DNA of 48,945 nucleotides from Burkholderiaceae bacterium. GTDB taxonomy: Bacteria; Pseudomonadota; Gammaproteobacteria; Burkholderiales; Burkholderiaceae_E. How positions within the stretch are numbered: the first letter of the stretch is position 1; the number at the start of each line of letters is the position of its first letter. The notes below the pieces were generated by a model. That model made no database searches. It was not told the origin of the DNA and saw only the letters and a list, made by a program, of their open reading frames with translations. The DNA is taken from assembly GCA_023954135.1 (NCBI GenBank), contig JAMLIN010000031.1, positions 1 through 48,945 on the forward strand. The letters are read 5' to 3'. Shown here in pieces: positions 18,016 through 25,223 of this stretch. The translations under genes were made by a program, and so were the position numbers.

Positions 18016-18648
18016 CGAACGCTCTCCCTTGTTCTCTTTGGTCGCGAACAAACCACCGCTAGTGCCTGTGGCTCGGTCATTGCAGCCAGGGCTGCCTGTG
18101 ATGTCCGGGCAAGAGTCATTGAGAATACCGATGCGTTGAAAATTGTACGCGCGCGTACAACAAGCTAAGCAATCTCGATGACCGTGTCAAGACCTGGTCT
18201 TGTCCGCCATGACATGAGTCCGGATGGTGTTTCGTGTTTCCAGCATGAGATGCGCATGAAGGGGCAGAGGCGCGACGGTCGATCGTCACGCTCATGCGCA
18301 GCGGGTTCCCGGGCAGTTTGGCTACCCCTCGGCTGCCGAGTAGGCACAGAGGGGAGCCGTGCGGCATCTGCAGCAGACCCGCGGCCATTCACGCTGGCAC
18401 CCGTCACGCCTGATCGGGCGATCCGTCAGTCAGGCCCCGCTGGTTAGCGTCGAACTCCGGTGGCCGAGTCTGCCCGACGCTATACCAAGACCGACGTGAT
18501 GCTGATCGCGCACACCGATGAACTGCGCGGCCCCGGGAAGGCTGGCGGCCCGACGGTTGTTCGAACGCGCTTGGCAGCGCCATGGCGATGCCCGCTACAG
18601 GCCCATCTGGCACAATTGGCGCGCACAACGATCAAGACGCCAAGGCGA
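18016..18648. other. 633-bp divergent intergenic region between the catabolic block and tetR
   Basis: No protein of recognisable family is found on either strand. The region holds the 18-bp palindrome at 18143-18160 near the left end. It also has an imperfect stem (GGCTACCCCTC at 18320-18330 with GAGGGGAGCC at 18349-18358) near its centre. The reading frame of tetR is open upstream to 18460, but that stretch has no TetR similarity and no good ribosome binding site, so I treat it as leader sequence. The unusual length leaves room for decayed sequence or a small RNA that I cannot identify. Confidence 0.5.
18143..18160. promoter_or_regulatory. Perfect 18-bp palindrome, candidate TetR operator
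   Basis: TTGTACGCGCGCGTACAA is identical to its reverse complement, with size and symmetry usual for TetR-family operators. It lies 128 bp upstream of the first gene of the catabolic block (start 18015), in the region divergent from tetR. I found no second full copy elsewhere in the window. Binding by the adjacent TetR protein is inferred from position. Confidence 0.65.
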
Positions 18649-19350
18649 ATGCCCTCTAATCCAGAAAGCAGATCTTTACCCCGGAAGCGAAGGGTCGTCG
18701 CCCGTCGGACGAGCGCCCCTGCGGTGACAGTGGGTCCGAATGAATACGGCGCATCGAATCTGCGCGAAGACGTGACGGCCTACCGCAAGCATCTGATCCT
18801 TGCTGCCGCGGCCGACGCGTTCTTCGAGCACGGATATCACGATTGCAGCGTGGACATGATCGCGCAGCGGCTGTCCGGCAGCAAATCAATCGTCTACTAC
18901 TATTTCCCCGACAAGCATTCCATTCTGGAGGCGATTTATCGCCGCGCTCTCGACGAGGCCCAGACACTCATGCGGAGAGCGATCTCGGCGAATGACACAC
19001 CTGGCGCAAAGCTTGCGGCAATCGCGCGCGACTACGCGCTATGGGTGATCGATCATCAGCGGGTCGTAGGCATCTTCTGGAGGGAGGTGCGGTCCCTGTC
19101 GGTCGAGGCGCGTGACGGCGTGGCGATCGAGCGTAAGAAGCTCGACGACCTGTTGTCGCTGGTTATTCGCGAGGGCGTGTCCAAGGGACAGTTCGACGTG
19201 ACCGATGTGCAGGCAACCGCGCGCGCCATCGAGGGCATGATCACCTTCACCTACACTTGGTGGCGTGATGATCGGCGCATGTCGCGCGAAGACACGGCCG
19301 AGTACTACGTACAGATGTCATTGAGGCTCGTCGGGGCCCGCTCTGTCTGA
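18649..19350 (+). CDS. TetR/AcrR family transcriptional regulator
   Basis: A 233-residue regulator. A basic, probably disordered N-terminal arm (about residues 1-40, PRKRRVVARR) precedes the TetR DNA-binding domain at about 47-93: KHLILAAAADAFFEHGYHDCSVDMIAQR, then GSKSIVYYYFPDKHSIL. The ligand domain follows, and its ALWVIDHQRVVGIFWREVRSL segment is of the kind seen in fatty-acyl or CoA-ester responsive members. The frame is open further upstream; the ATG at 18649 is preferred because similarity begins soon after, though its AAGG signal is only fair. It is divergent from the catabolic block and probably represses it until a CoA ester or acid appears. Confidence 0.85.
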   Translation: MPSNPESRSLPRKRRVVARRTSAPAVTVGPNEYGASNLREDVTAYRKHLILAAAADAFFEHGYHDCSVDMIAQRLSGSKSIVYYYFPDKHSILEAIYRRALDEAQTLMRRAISANDTPGAKLAAIARDYALWVIDHQRVVGIFWREVRSLSVEARDGVAIERKKLDDLLSLVIREGVSKGQFDVTDVQATARAIEGMITFTYTWWRDDRRMSREDTAEYYVQMSLRLVGARSV

Positions 19351-19581
19351 TTGAATCGCTCGGATATTCGAAGCCAGCTTGCTCGGGGGCCGCGAGAGGG
19401 GTGAGGCTGGCGCTGAGCGTCATGTTCACCCAGGGGCTTTCGGTCGTCTGGGCGGCTCCTGCGTTGGCGCATCCTGGCGTGGATGCCACCCACGTCCAGG
19501 ACACTGCGGCTGGTTCCGCCGACGCCGGCCGTCAGGAAACGAGACCGGAATCTCTTCAGCCAGGGGGTTCCGCAGAGACCA

Positions 19582-20466
19582 TCACGCCAGCGCCGTAGCG
19601 GTGGCGCGCGCGAGCTCGGCCAGCAACTGGTCCTGGAAGCCGATGTCGTTGACGGACGGGTGCGGCTTGCGGCGCTTCTGGTGATGCCAGTAGCCGCCGC
19701 TGGTGAGCGCTTCCGGCTCGTCGCTGGTGGCGAGCCACTCCTGGGTCAGGTGGCCGAGCCGCAGGTCGTCGGGCGCGCTCGGGCCGCCCATCCTGGTAGG
19801 GACCCAACCGGGGTTGACGGCATTGCTGAGCACGTCGGGCCACAGCCGCGCAACCGCCATGGTCAACGCGGTGACGAAGAGCTTGCTGTCCGAGTAGCTC
19901 CCCGTGGCTGTCTTGCCGGACCAGTCCATGCCATCGAGGCTGGCTCGTCCGCCCGTATGCATGCTGCTGCTCAGGTAGATAAGGCGCCGGGGGCGCTGGA
20001 CAAGCGCGGTGAGCAGATAGGGTGCGACGACGTTGACCACCAGCAGTTGCGCGCCGGAGATGACGCCCGCGTTGTGGATCACGGCATCCATCCGCCCGAT
20101 TGCGTTGACCTGGCCGGCGATGTCACGGATCTGCGCGGTATCCGACAGGTCGCCGATCGTCGCGACGGCGCCCTGGTCGACGAGTTCCTTCACCGCCGGG
20201 AGACGGGATTCGGAACGAACATGCACGACGACTTTGTTCCCCTGGGCGAGCAGGGTGCTGGCCGCCGCATGGCCCAGCCCGCTCGCTGAGCCGGTGATGA
20301 AGATGCGGGCCTTCCGGCCCGTGCGTCCTGGATCCCCGGACATGGCGGATTCCCTTGCTGGATTCGGCGGTGTCTGCGCCAGGACCGGGGCGGCCGTCAG
20401 GACCGATCCGGCGGCCAGTGCGGAACCGAGTCCGGCGCCTGCGGCGAGAAGTCTTCGACGGTTCAT
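19582..20466 (-). CDS. Exported SDR-fold oxidoreductase with Tat-like signal
   Basis: A 294-residue short-chain dehydrogenase with a leader. MNRRRLLAAGAGLGSALAAGSVLTAAPVLA resembles a twin-arginine signal with cleavage near residue 30. The SDR part begins at about 53 with RIFITGSASGLG (cofactor loop 58-65), HNAG (131-134), a Ser-rich SSS (166-168), and Tyr191-Lys195 (YSDSK). The start at 20466 has GGAGG 8 nt upstream; a later Met42 could give a cytosolic form. It is the last gene of the LysR-divergent operon. An NAD(P)-dependent enzyme in the periplasm is unusual because nucleotide cofactor is not regenerated there; Tat export of folded, cofactor-loaded protein would explain the signal. Confidence 0.85.
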   Translation of the reverse strand: MNRRRLLAAGAGLGSALAAGSVLTAAPVLAQTPPNPARESAMSGDPGRTGRKARIFITGSASGLGHAAASTLLAQGNKVVVHVRSESRLPAVKELVDQGAVATIGDLSDTAQIRDIAGQVNAIGRMDAVIHNAGVISGAQLLVVNVVAPYLLTALVQRPRRLIYLSSSMHTGGRASLDGMDWSGKTATGSYSDSKLFVTALTMAVARLWPDVLSNAVNPGWVPTRMGGPSAPDDLRLGHLTQEWLATSDEPEALTSGGYWHHQKRRKPHPSVNDIGFQDQLLAELARATATALA

Positions 20467-20527
20467 GGGCGTACCCTCCGTTCCGGACATTGTGCCCTGT
20501 GCGGGTCGCGGCGACGCCGCCGATGAC

Positions 20528-21661
20528 CTACTTCAGGTGCTCGCCGAAGAACGCCTGCATCCTGTCGAAGGGTATCTTGTCCATCTGGTCGTACAAGTCG
20601 ACATGGTTCGCGCCCGGGACGATCAGCAGCTCCCTGGGCTGCATGGCGGCTTCGTAGGCGGATTCGCTGAAGTAGCGCGAGTGCGCGTTCTCGCCATGCA
20701 CCAGGAGGATCGGTCGCGGCGATATCTCCTGGATGTAGGTGAGGATCGGCAGGTTCATGAATGGCAGTGGCGTGGTGATCGTCCAGGCATTGCCGGAGTT
20801 GACCGCACGCGGGTGGTATCCGCGAGGTGTCCGGTAGTAGTCGGCGTATTCGACCAGGAACTGCGCTTCGCCACCCTTCAGCTCGTTGTACGGCGGTTGG
20901 TACGCGGGCGCGCCGCTCTCCGCGTCCTTCCAGCGCTGTTGGCCCAATTGCTCCAGAGTCTGCGTTCGCTGCTCCGGCGTCATGCTGTCGTCGTAGCCCC
21001 TGGACATGACGCGCGTCATGTCGTACATGGTGCTGGTCGCGACGGCCTTGATGCGCTTGTCCACGGCGGCGGCGCTCAACGCCATGCCGCCCCAGCCGCA
21101 GATGCCAATGATGCCGATGCGCCCGCGATCCACGTTCGACAGCAGGCCCAGGAAATCCACTGCCGCGCTGAAGTCCTCGATGCTGATGTCGGGCGAAGCG
21201 ACGTTGCGCGGCTCGCCGCTGCTTTCCCCGGTGTAGGATGGATCGAAGGCCAGCGTGATGAAACCGCGCTCGGCCATGGTCTGCGCGTACAGGCCGGAGG
21301 ACTGCTCCTTCACCGCGCCGAACGGACCGCTGACAGCGAGCGCCGGGAGCTTGCCGCTCGGACTCTTTGGCTGGTACAGGTCGCCGGCCAGGGTGATGCC
21401 GTAGCGGTTCCGGAAGGCGACTTTCCTGTGGTTGATCTTGTCGCTTCGGGCAAAGGTCTTGTCCCAATCCTGCGTCATCTGCATGCGGTTCGCCTCGCTG
21501 ATGATGGAAGTTGCCCGCGCCGGCCCGGATTGTCCGGCGAAGAGCGCTGTCGACCCGGCAAGGACGGCGCCCTGGATGAATCCTCTACGGGAGGCGGCCT
21601 GCCCGGCATTCGGAATCTTCGGGGTGGATTCGTTCATGGTGCTTGCCATTGCGGGTTCCAT
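20528..21661 (-). CDS. Alpha/beta hydrolase with Tat-type signal and unusual nucleophile elbow
   Basis: A 377-residue alpha/beta-hydrolase. The Tat core SRRGFIQGAVLAG is at 24-36, and the predicted mature start is near residue 50. The fold is indicated by LAGDLYQP, FDPSYTGESSG, GRIGIIGICGWGGMAL, PRPILLVHGE and PGANHVDLYDQ, which holds the catalytic His. The nucleophile elbow reads Cys188-Gly-Trp190-Gly-Gly, where many relatives have C-G-S-G-G, so either Cys188 is the nucleophile or the Ser has been lost. Several in-frame ATGs occur near the start (codons 1, 5 and 9), and none has a strong ribosome binding site. It is the middle gene of the operon divergent from lysR, 13 bp after the cyclophilin-like gene. 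Confidence 0.85.
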   Translation of the reverse strand: MEPAMASTMNESTPKIPNAGQAASRRGFIQGAVLAGSTALFAGQSGPARATSIISEANRMQMTQDWDKTFARSDKINHRKVAFRNRYGITLAGDLYQPKSPSGKLPALAVSGPFGAVKEQSSGLYAQTMAERGFITLAFDPSYTGESSGEPRNVASPDISIEDFSAAVDFLGLLSNVDRGRIGIIGICGWGGMALSAAAVDKRIKAVATSTMYDMTRVMSRGYDDSMTPEQRTQTLEQLGQQRWKDAESGAPAYQPPYNELKGGEAQFLVEYADYYRTPRGYHPRAVNSGNAWTITTPLPFMNLPILTYIQEISPRPILLVHGENAHSRYFSESAYEAAMQPRELLIVPGANHVDLYDQMDKIPFDRMQAFFGEHLK

Positions 21662-21674
21662 GTCGCGGGATTCG

Positions 21675-22202
21675 TCAGGGCTCGATGCGCTCGATCCGCA
21701 ATTCGTACGGACCGGGCCGAGCGAGGATGGCCAGGCCTTCGTCCACCTTGCCCAGCGGCAGCAGGCTCCTCGACCAGGAGCGGCCCTCGATGAAGATCGC
21801 CAGGTTTCCCCAGGGCGAATAGTGGGTCAGCTCACCGGCCACCGGCGCCATGCCGTCGGGTGCCCCCTGTGTGGACAGCTTGCGCGGCAGGTCGGAAACC
21901 CGCTCGATGCCGGCGTAGTCCGTCATCCTCAACGACAGTGGCAGCAGCGTCGCGAAGTCCCTCGCGGTGGGGTTGTCGTACAGGGTGGCGATGGCGATCT
22001 CCTCGCCGACGGTCAGGCGGATCTTCACGGAGGAATCTCCCTGGACTGCGGCCGGTGAGCCTGCCGGCGCCTGGGCGAGCGCGTTGTCGGGGGCGCCGGT
22101 CGCCAGCCCCAGGAGCGGGGCGGCAAGCAGCGCCAGGGTCGCGCGCCGCGACCGGCGCATGGGCATGGAGGTGGCGATGGGTGCCTGCATGCCAGACATC
22201 AT
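21675..22202 (-). CDS. Exported cyclophilin-like fold protein
   Basis: A 175-residue protein. A leader with paired arginines (MRRSRRATLALLAAPLLGLA, from codon 15) suggests export, probably by Tat. The mature part, from KIRLTVGEEIAIATLYDNPTARDFATLLPLSLRMTDYAG to LPLGKVDEGLAILARPGPYELRIERI, matches the small cyclophilin-like domain (DUF369-type) often found with hydrolases and reductases. It lacks the peptide-binding residues of true PPIases as far as I can judge, so isomerase activity is doubtful. The annotated ATG at 22202 leaves only 20 bp to the LysR-box block; a later start (22160) would leave more room for a promoter. It is the first gene of the operon divergent from lysR. Confidence 0.8.
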   Translation of the reverse strand: MMSGMQAPIATSMPMRRSRRATLALLAAPLLGLATGAPDNALAQAPAGSPAAVQGDSSVKIRLTVGEEIAIATLYDNPTARDFATLLPLSLRMTDYAGIERVSDLPRKLSTQGAPDGMAPVAGELTHYSPWGNLAIFIEGRSWSRSLLPLGKVDEGLAILARPGPYELRIERIEP

Positions 22203-22221
22203 CGCTGCTGCCTGTTCGCCG

Positions 22222-22267
22222 GACTAGCTAATGAATGCTTAAAAAGGCTATTAGGTAGACTAATCAG
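22222..22267. promoter_or_regulatory. LysR-type operator, copy 2 (shared 46-bp block)
   Basis: Contains ATTAG-GTAGA-CTAAT at 22250-22264, a perfect inverted repeat of T-N11-A form, preceded by ATGAATGCTTAA. It aligns gaplessly with 6687-6732 (34 of 46 identical). It lies in the 98-bp space between lysR (start 22301) and the divergent cyclophilin-like gene, the classic position for autoregulation plus control of a divergent target. Confidence 0.75.
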
Positions 22268-22300
22268 AATCCCTGGGGATTCGATGGGAGACTCCCACCC

Positions 22301-23269
22301 ATGGTCAGACGCAACCTCAACGATCTCCTGTCCTTCGTCACCGTCGCACGCGAGGGCAGCTTCACGCGCGCCGCCGCGCTGCTCGGCGTGACGCAGTCGG
22401 CGCTGAGCCAGGCGATCAGCGGCCTGGAGGCGAGGCTGCGGATCCGCCTGCTGACGCGCACCACGCGCAGCGTCTCGCCCACCGCGGCTGGAGAGCGCCT
22501 GCTGAACGCCATCGGCCACCGCTTCGACGAGATCGAGGCCGAGCTCGATGAGCTCACGGAGCTGCGCGACAAGCCAGCCGGCACCGTGCGCATCACCTGC
22601 GGCGACCATATCCTGCGAACCACACTGCTGCCCCGGCTCGCGCCCCTGCTGCAGGAGTATCCTGACATCAGGGTCGAGTTCGACGTCAGCTACGGCTTGC
22701 GCGACATCGTGGCCGATCGCTTCGATGCCGGCGTGCGGATGGGAGACACCATCGACAAGGACATGATCGCGGTGCCGATCGGTCCACGGCTTCGCATGGC
22801 GGCGGTCGCATCACCAGCGTACTTCGCCGGGCGTCCGGTCCCGAGGAAGCCGGAGGACCTGACGGAGCACAGCTGCATCGGCCTGCGCTTTCCGACGCAT
22901 GGCGGCCTCTACGTCTGGGAGTTCGAACGCCGGGGAGTGCAGCGCAATGTCCGCGTCGACGGCCAGGTGATTCTCAACAGCACCCCCCACATCGTCCTTG
23001 CCGCGCTGCAGGGCCTGGGCATCGCCTTCCTCCCGGAGGAGGAATTCGCGCCGCACATCGAGGAAGGCCCCCTGCTGCGGGTGCTGGAGGACTGGTGTGC
23101 CCCGTTCGCCGGGTACTACCTGTACTACCCCAGCCGCCGGCAGCCCTCCACGGCCTTCTCGCTGGTGGTCGATGCGTTGCGCTACAGCGAGCCGAGGCCC
23201 GGCCCGGGCAAACCCGGCGGTGCATCCCGGAAAGCCGCCAGGCCCCTGCGCATCAAGCCTTCACCTTGA
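22301..23269 (+). CDS. LysR family transcriptional regulator
   Basis: A 322-residue LysR-type regulator. The N-terminal helix-turn-helix is LNDLLSFVTVAREGSFTRAAALLGVTQSALSQAISGLEARLRIRLLTRTTRSVSPT (about 6-61). A linker helix and a two-lobed effector domain follow (GTVRITCGDHILRTTLLPRL, then a VLAALQGLGIAFLPEE segment). It belongs to the broad DmlR/PgrR-like branch. The proline- and arginine-rich tail beyond residue 300 is probably disordered. It is divergent from a three-gene operon of exported proteins and next to one of two matching LysR boxes; the other lies 15.5 kb away before the molybdenum hydroxylase genes. The 3' end overlaps the convergent SnoaL-like gene by 17 bp. The effector is unknown. 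Confidence 0.92.
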   Translation: MVRRNLNDLLSFVTVAREGSFTRAAALLGVTQSALSQAISGLEARLRIRLLTRTTRSVSPTAAGERLLNAIGHRFDEIEAELDELTELRDKPAGTVRITCGDHILRTTLLPRLAPLLQEYPDIRVEFDVSYGLRDIVADRFDAGVRMGDTIDKDMIAVPIGPRLRMAAVASPAYFAGRPVPRKPEDLTEHSCIGLRFPTHGGLYVWEFERRGVQRNVRVDGQVILNSTPHIVLAALQGLGIAFLPEEEFAPHIEEGPLLRVLEDWCAPFAGYYLYYPSRRQPSTAFSLVVDALRYSEPRPGPGKPGGASRKAARPLRIKPSP

Positions 23270-23693
23270 ACGCCGGCAGCTTGTCCGCCAGCCGCCTGCC
23301 CATCTCGGCGCCCAGGGCCTGCAGGCCACTCATCGGGCGCACCATCACCTCGAACTCCACGATCCGGCCCTGCTCGTCGAAGCGGATGAGGTCGATGCCC
23401 TTGAGCTGGCGGTCGCCGATGTTCGCGCTGAACTCCAGCACCACGTTCAGGCCGTCGTCGCTGACGAGCTGCCGGTGATAGGCGAAGTTCTCGAACACCT
23501 GGATGACGGTGGACAGGACGAGGATCAGCGCCGGCGCGGGTCCGTAGGGCGAATTCGCCATCGGCGAGCGGAACACCGCGTCCGGGTGGACGATGGTGTG
23601 GAGCTCGCCGAGGTCGTTGCCGGCCAGCATCCGATGCCAGAGCTCGAGGGAGCGGGCGACCGCGGGATGGGCGTTCTTCGGTGCATGCGACAT
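23253..23693 (-). CDS. SnoaL-like / NTF2-fold polyketide cyclase or ketosteroid-isomerase-like protein
   Basis: A 146-residue protein of the NTF2-like cone fold: an N-terminal helix (ARSLELWHRMLAGNDL), HTIVHPDAVFRSPMANSPY with a His/Asp pair lining the pocket, and strands ending in DLIRFDEQGRIVEFEVMVRPM. Members include ketosteroid isomerases, SnoaL cyclases and small hydrolases; the substrate cannot be assigned. The ATG follows GGAGACGAGAC. The gene is divergent from the aldehyde dehydrogenase gene across 83 bp and convergent with lysR, overlapping it by 17 bp. Confidence 0.85.
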   Translation of the reverse strand: MSHAPKNAHPAVARSLELWHRMLAGNDLGELHTIVHPDAVFRSPMANSPYGPAPALILVLSTVIQVFENFAYHRQLVSDDGLNVVLEFSANIGDRQLKGIDLIRFDEQGRIVEFEVMVRPMSGLQALGAEMGRRLADKLPAFKVKA

Positions 23694-23776
23694 GTCTCGT
23701 CTCCGTGTATCGGCGCGGGCGGGGGGACGATGGCATCCTACGCCTTCTCCCGTCGTCGTCCACTCCGGAGCGTTTC

Positions 23777-25201
23777 ATGGACAGTCCCCGCGCAGATCCC
23801 GCCCGCGACATGCGGGAGGTCCTCGATCGCCAGCGCTCCGCCTTCCTCGCCGAGGGGCCGCCCGCGCTGGAGCAGCGCAGGGCCGACCTGCGCAGGCTCA
23901 GGTCGCTCGTGCTCGATCATCGGGACGAGATCGTGGCGGCGATGCATGCGGACTTCGGCCACCGCGCATCGCACGAAACCGCGATCATCGAGATGGTGCC
24001 GCTCGCGCAGGCGATCGACCATCAGCATCGCCATCTGCGGCGCTGGATGCGGCCCGAGCGGCGCCCGGTTTCCATGTACTTCCAGCCGGGAAGGGCATGG
24101 GTCGCGTATCAGCCTCTGGGCGTCGTGGGCATCGTGTCGCCCTGGAACTATCCGCTGCAGCTGGCGTTGCTGCCGCTCGCCACCGCCGTCGCCGCCGGCA
24201 ACCGGGCCCTCGTCAAGCCGTCGGAACACACGCCGGCGACTTCCTCGCTGCTCGAGCGCATGCTCGGCGAGGCCTTTCCCCTGGAACAGGTAGCGGTCTT
24301 CACGGGCGACGCATCCGTCGGTCAGGCGTTCTCGGCGCTCCCCTTCGATCACCTGGTCTTCACCGGCAGCACGTCCGTGGGCCGGGCGGTCATGAAGGCC
24401 GCCAGCGAGCACCTCGTTCCGGTCACGCTGGAGCTCGGCGGCAAGTCACCCGCGATCGTCGATGCGGGACACCCGATCGAGCATGCGGCAAGGTCCGTCG
24501 CCTACGGCAAGCTCGTCAACTGCGGGCAGACCTGCATCGCGCCCGACTACGTTCTGGTGCCGGAGGACAAGGTGGATGCCTTCGTCGGCGCCTACGACGA
24601 GGCCGTGCGCGAGCTCTATCCCGCCGGGCCGGCCAGCGACGACTACACTTCGATCATCGACGAGAGGCACCATCGGCGCTTGCTCGGCCTGCTCGAGGAT
24701 GCCCGCGCCAGGGGCGCCGAGGTGATCGAGGTGGGCGTCTCCCCTGGCGAGGCCGCAATGCGCGCCCACAACATCGCGCCGGCCTTGGTGATCGGGGCCA
24801 CGGAGGACATGGCGATCCTGCGGGAAGAGATCTTCGGTCCATTGCTGCCGGTGGTGCCGTATGGGTCGATCGACGATGCCATCGGCTACGTCAATGAACG
24901 GCCCCGACCGCTGGCCCTGTACTTCTTCGGCGGCGATGGCCCGAACCGCCGGAAGGTGCTCGAACGCACGACATCCGGCAACGTCACCATCAACGATACG
25001 CTGATGCACTACGCCCAGGAGGGCCTGCCGTTCGGCGGCGTCGGCCCGAGCGGGATGGGGGCCTACCACGGCTTCGAGGGCTTCAAGGCATTGAGCCATG
25101 CCAAGGGCGTCTTCCAGCAGAGCCGCTGGAACATGAGCGGCTTTTTGCGTCCTCCGTTCGGTCCCGTCGCCGACCGGATCCTGAAGTTCATGCTGCGGTG
25201 A
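23777..25201 (+). CDS. Coniferyl-aldehyde-type NAD(P)+-dependent aldehyde dehydrogenase
   Basis: A 474-residue cytosolic class 3-like aldehyde dehydrogenase, oxidising an aldehyde to its acid. The length and sequence fit the CalB (coniferyl aldehyde dehydrogenase) branch. Motifs are the Asn in SPWNYPLQL (121-129), the cofactor loop FTGSTSVGRAVM, general base Glu219 in LELGGKSP and catalytic Cys253 in NCGQTCIAPDY. The ATG at 23777 has GGAG 8 nt upstream; the frame extends upstream without support. It neighbours, divergently, a SnoaL-like gene. Other aromatic or aliphatic aldehydes are possible, so I leave the symbol blank. It could supply or drain the aldehyde pool used by the molybdenum hydroxylase regulon, but no LysR box was seen in its promoter. 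Confidence 0.88.
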   Translation: MDSPRADPARDMREVLDRQRSAFLAEGPPALEQRRADLRRLRSLVLDHRDEIVAAMHADFGHRASHETAIIEMVPLAQAIDHQHRHLRRWMRPERRPVSMYFQPGRAWVAYQPLGVVGIVSPWNYPLQLALLPLATAVAAGNRALVKPSEHTPATSSLLERMLGEAFPLEQVAVFTGDASVGQAFSALPFDHLVFTGSTSVGRAVMKAASEHLVPVTLELGGKSPAIVDAGHPIEHAARSVAYGKLVNCGQTCIAPDYVLVPEDKVDAFVGAYDEAVRELYPAGPASDDYTSIIDERHHRRLLGLLEDARARGAEVIEVGVSPGEAAMRAHNIAPALVIGATEDMAILREEIFGPLLPVVPYGSIDDAIGYVNERPRPLALYFFGGDGPNRRKVLERTTSGNVTINDTLMHYAQEGLPFGGVGPSGMGAYHGFEGFKALSHAKGVFQQSRWNMSGFLRPPFGPVADRILKFMLR

Positions 25202-25223
25202 CGACCATTCTCGCGAAGTTGCA

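Noticed and set aside
18518-18727. Short plus-strand frame (LAARRLFERAWQRHGDARYRPIWHNWRAQR) in the region before tetR
   Set aside because: It looks protein-like for about 30 residues, but it has no recognisable family, no ribosome binding site, and it overlaps the tetR start in another frame. It might be a decayed remnant but cannot be supported.
19401-19598. A 65-codon plus-strand GTG frame whose translation starts like a signal peptide (MRLALSVMFTQGLSVVWAAPALA)
   Set aside because: The GAGAGGG stretch is directly against the GTG, too close for a ribosome binding site. The frame runs into the 3' end of the exported SDR gene on the other strand, and the rest has no family features. I cannot support it as a gene.
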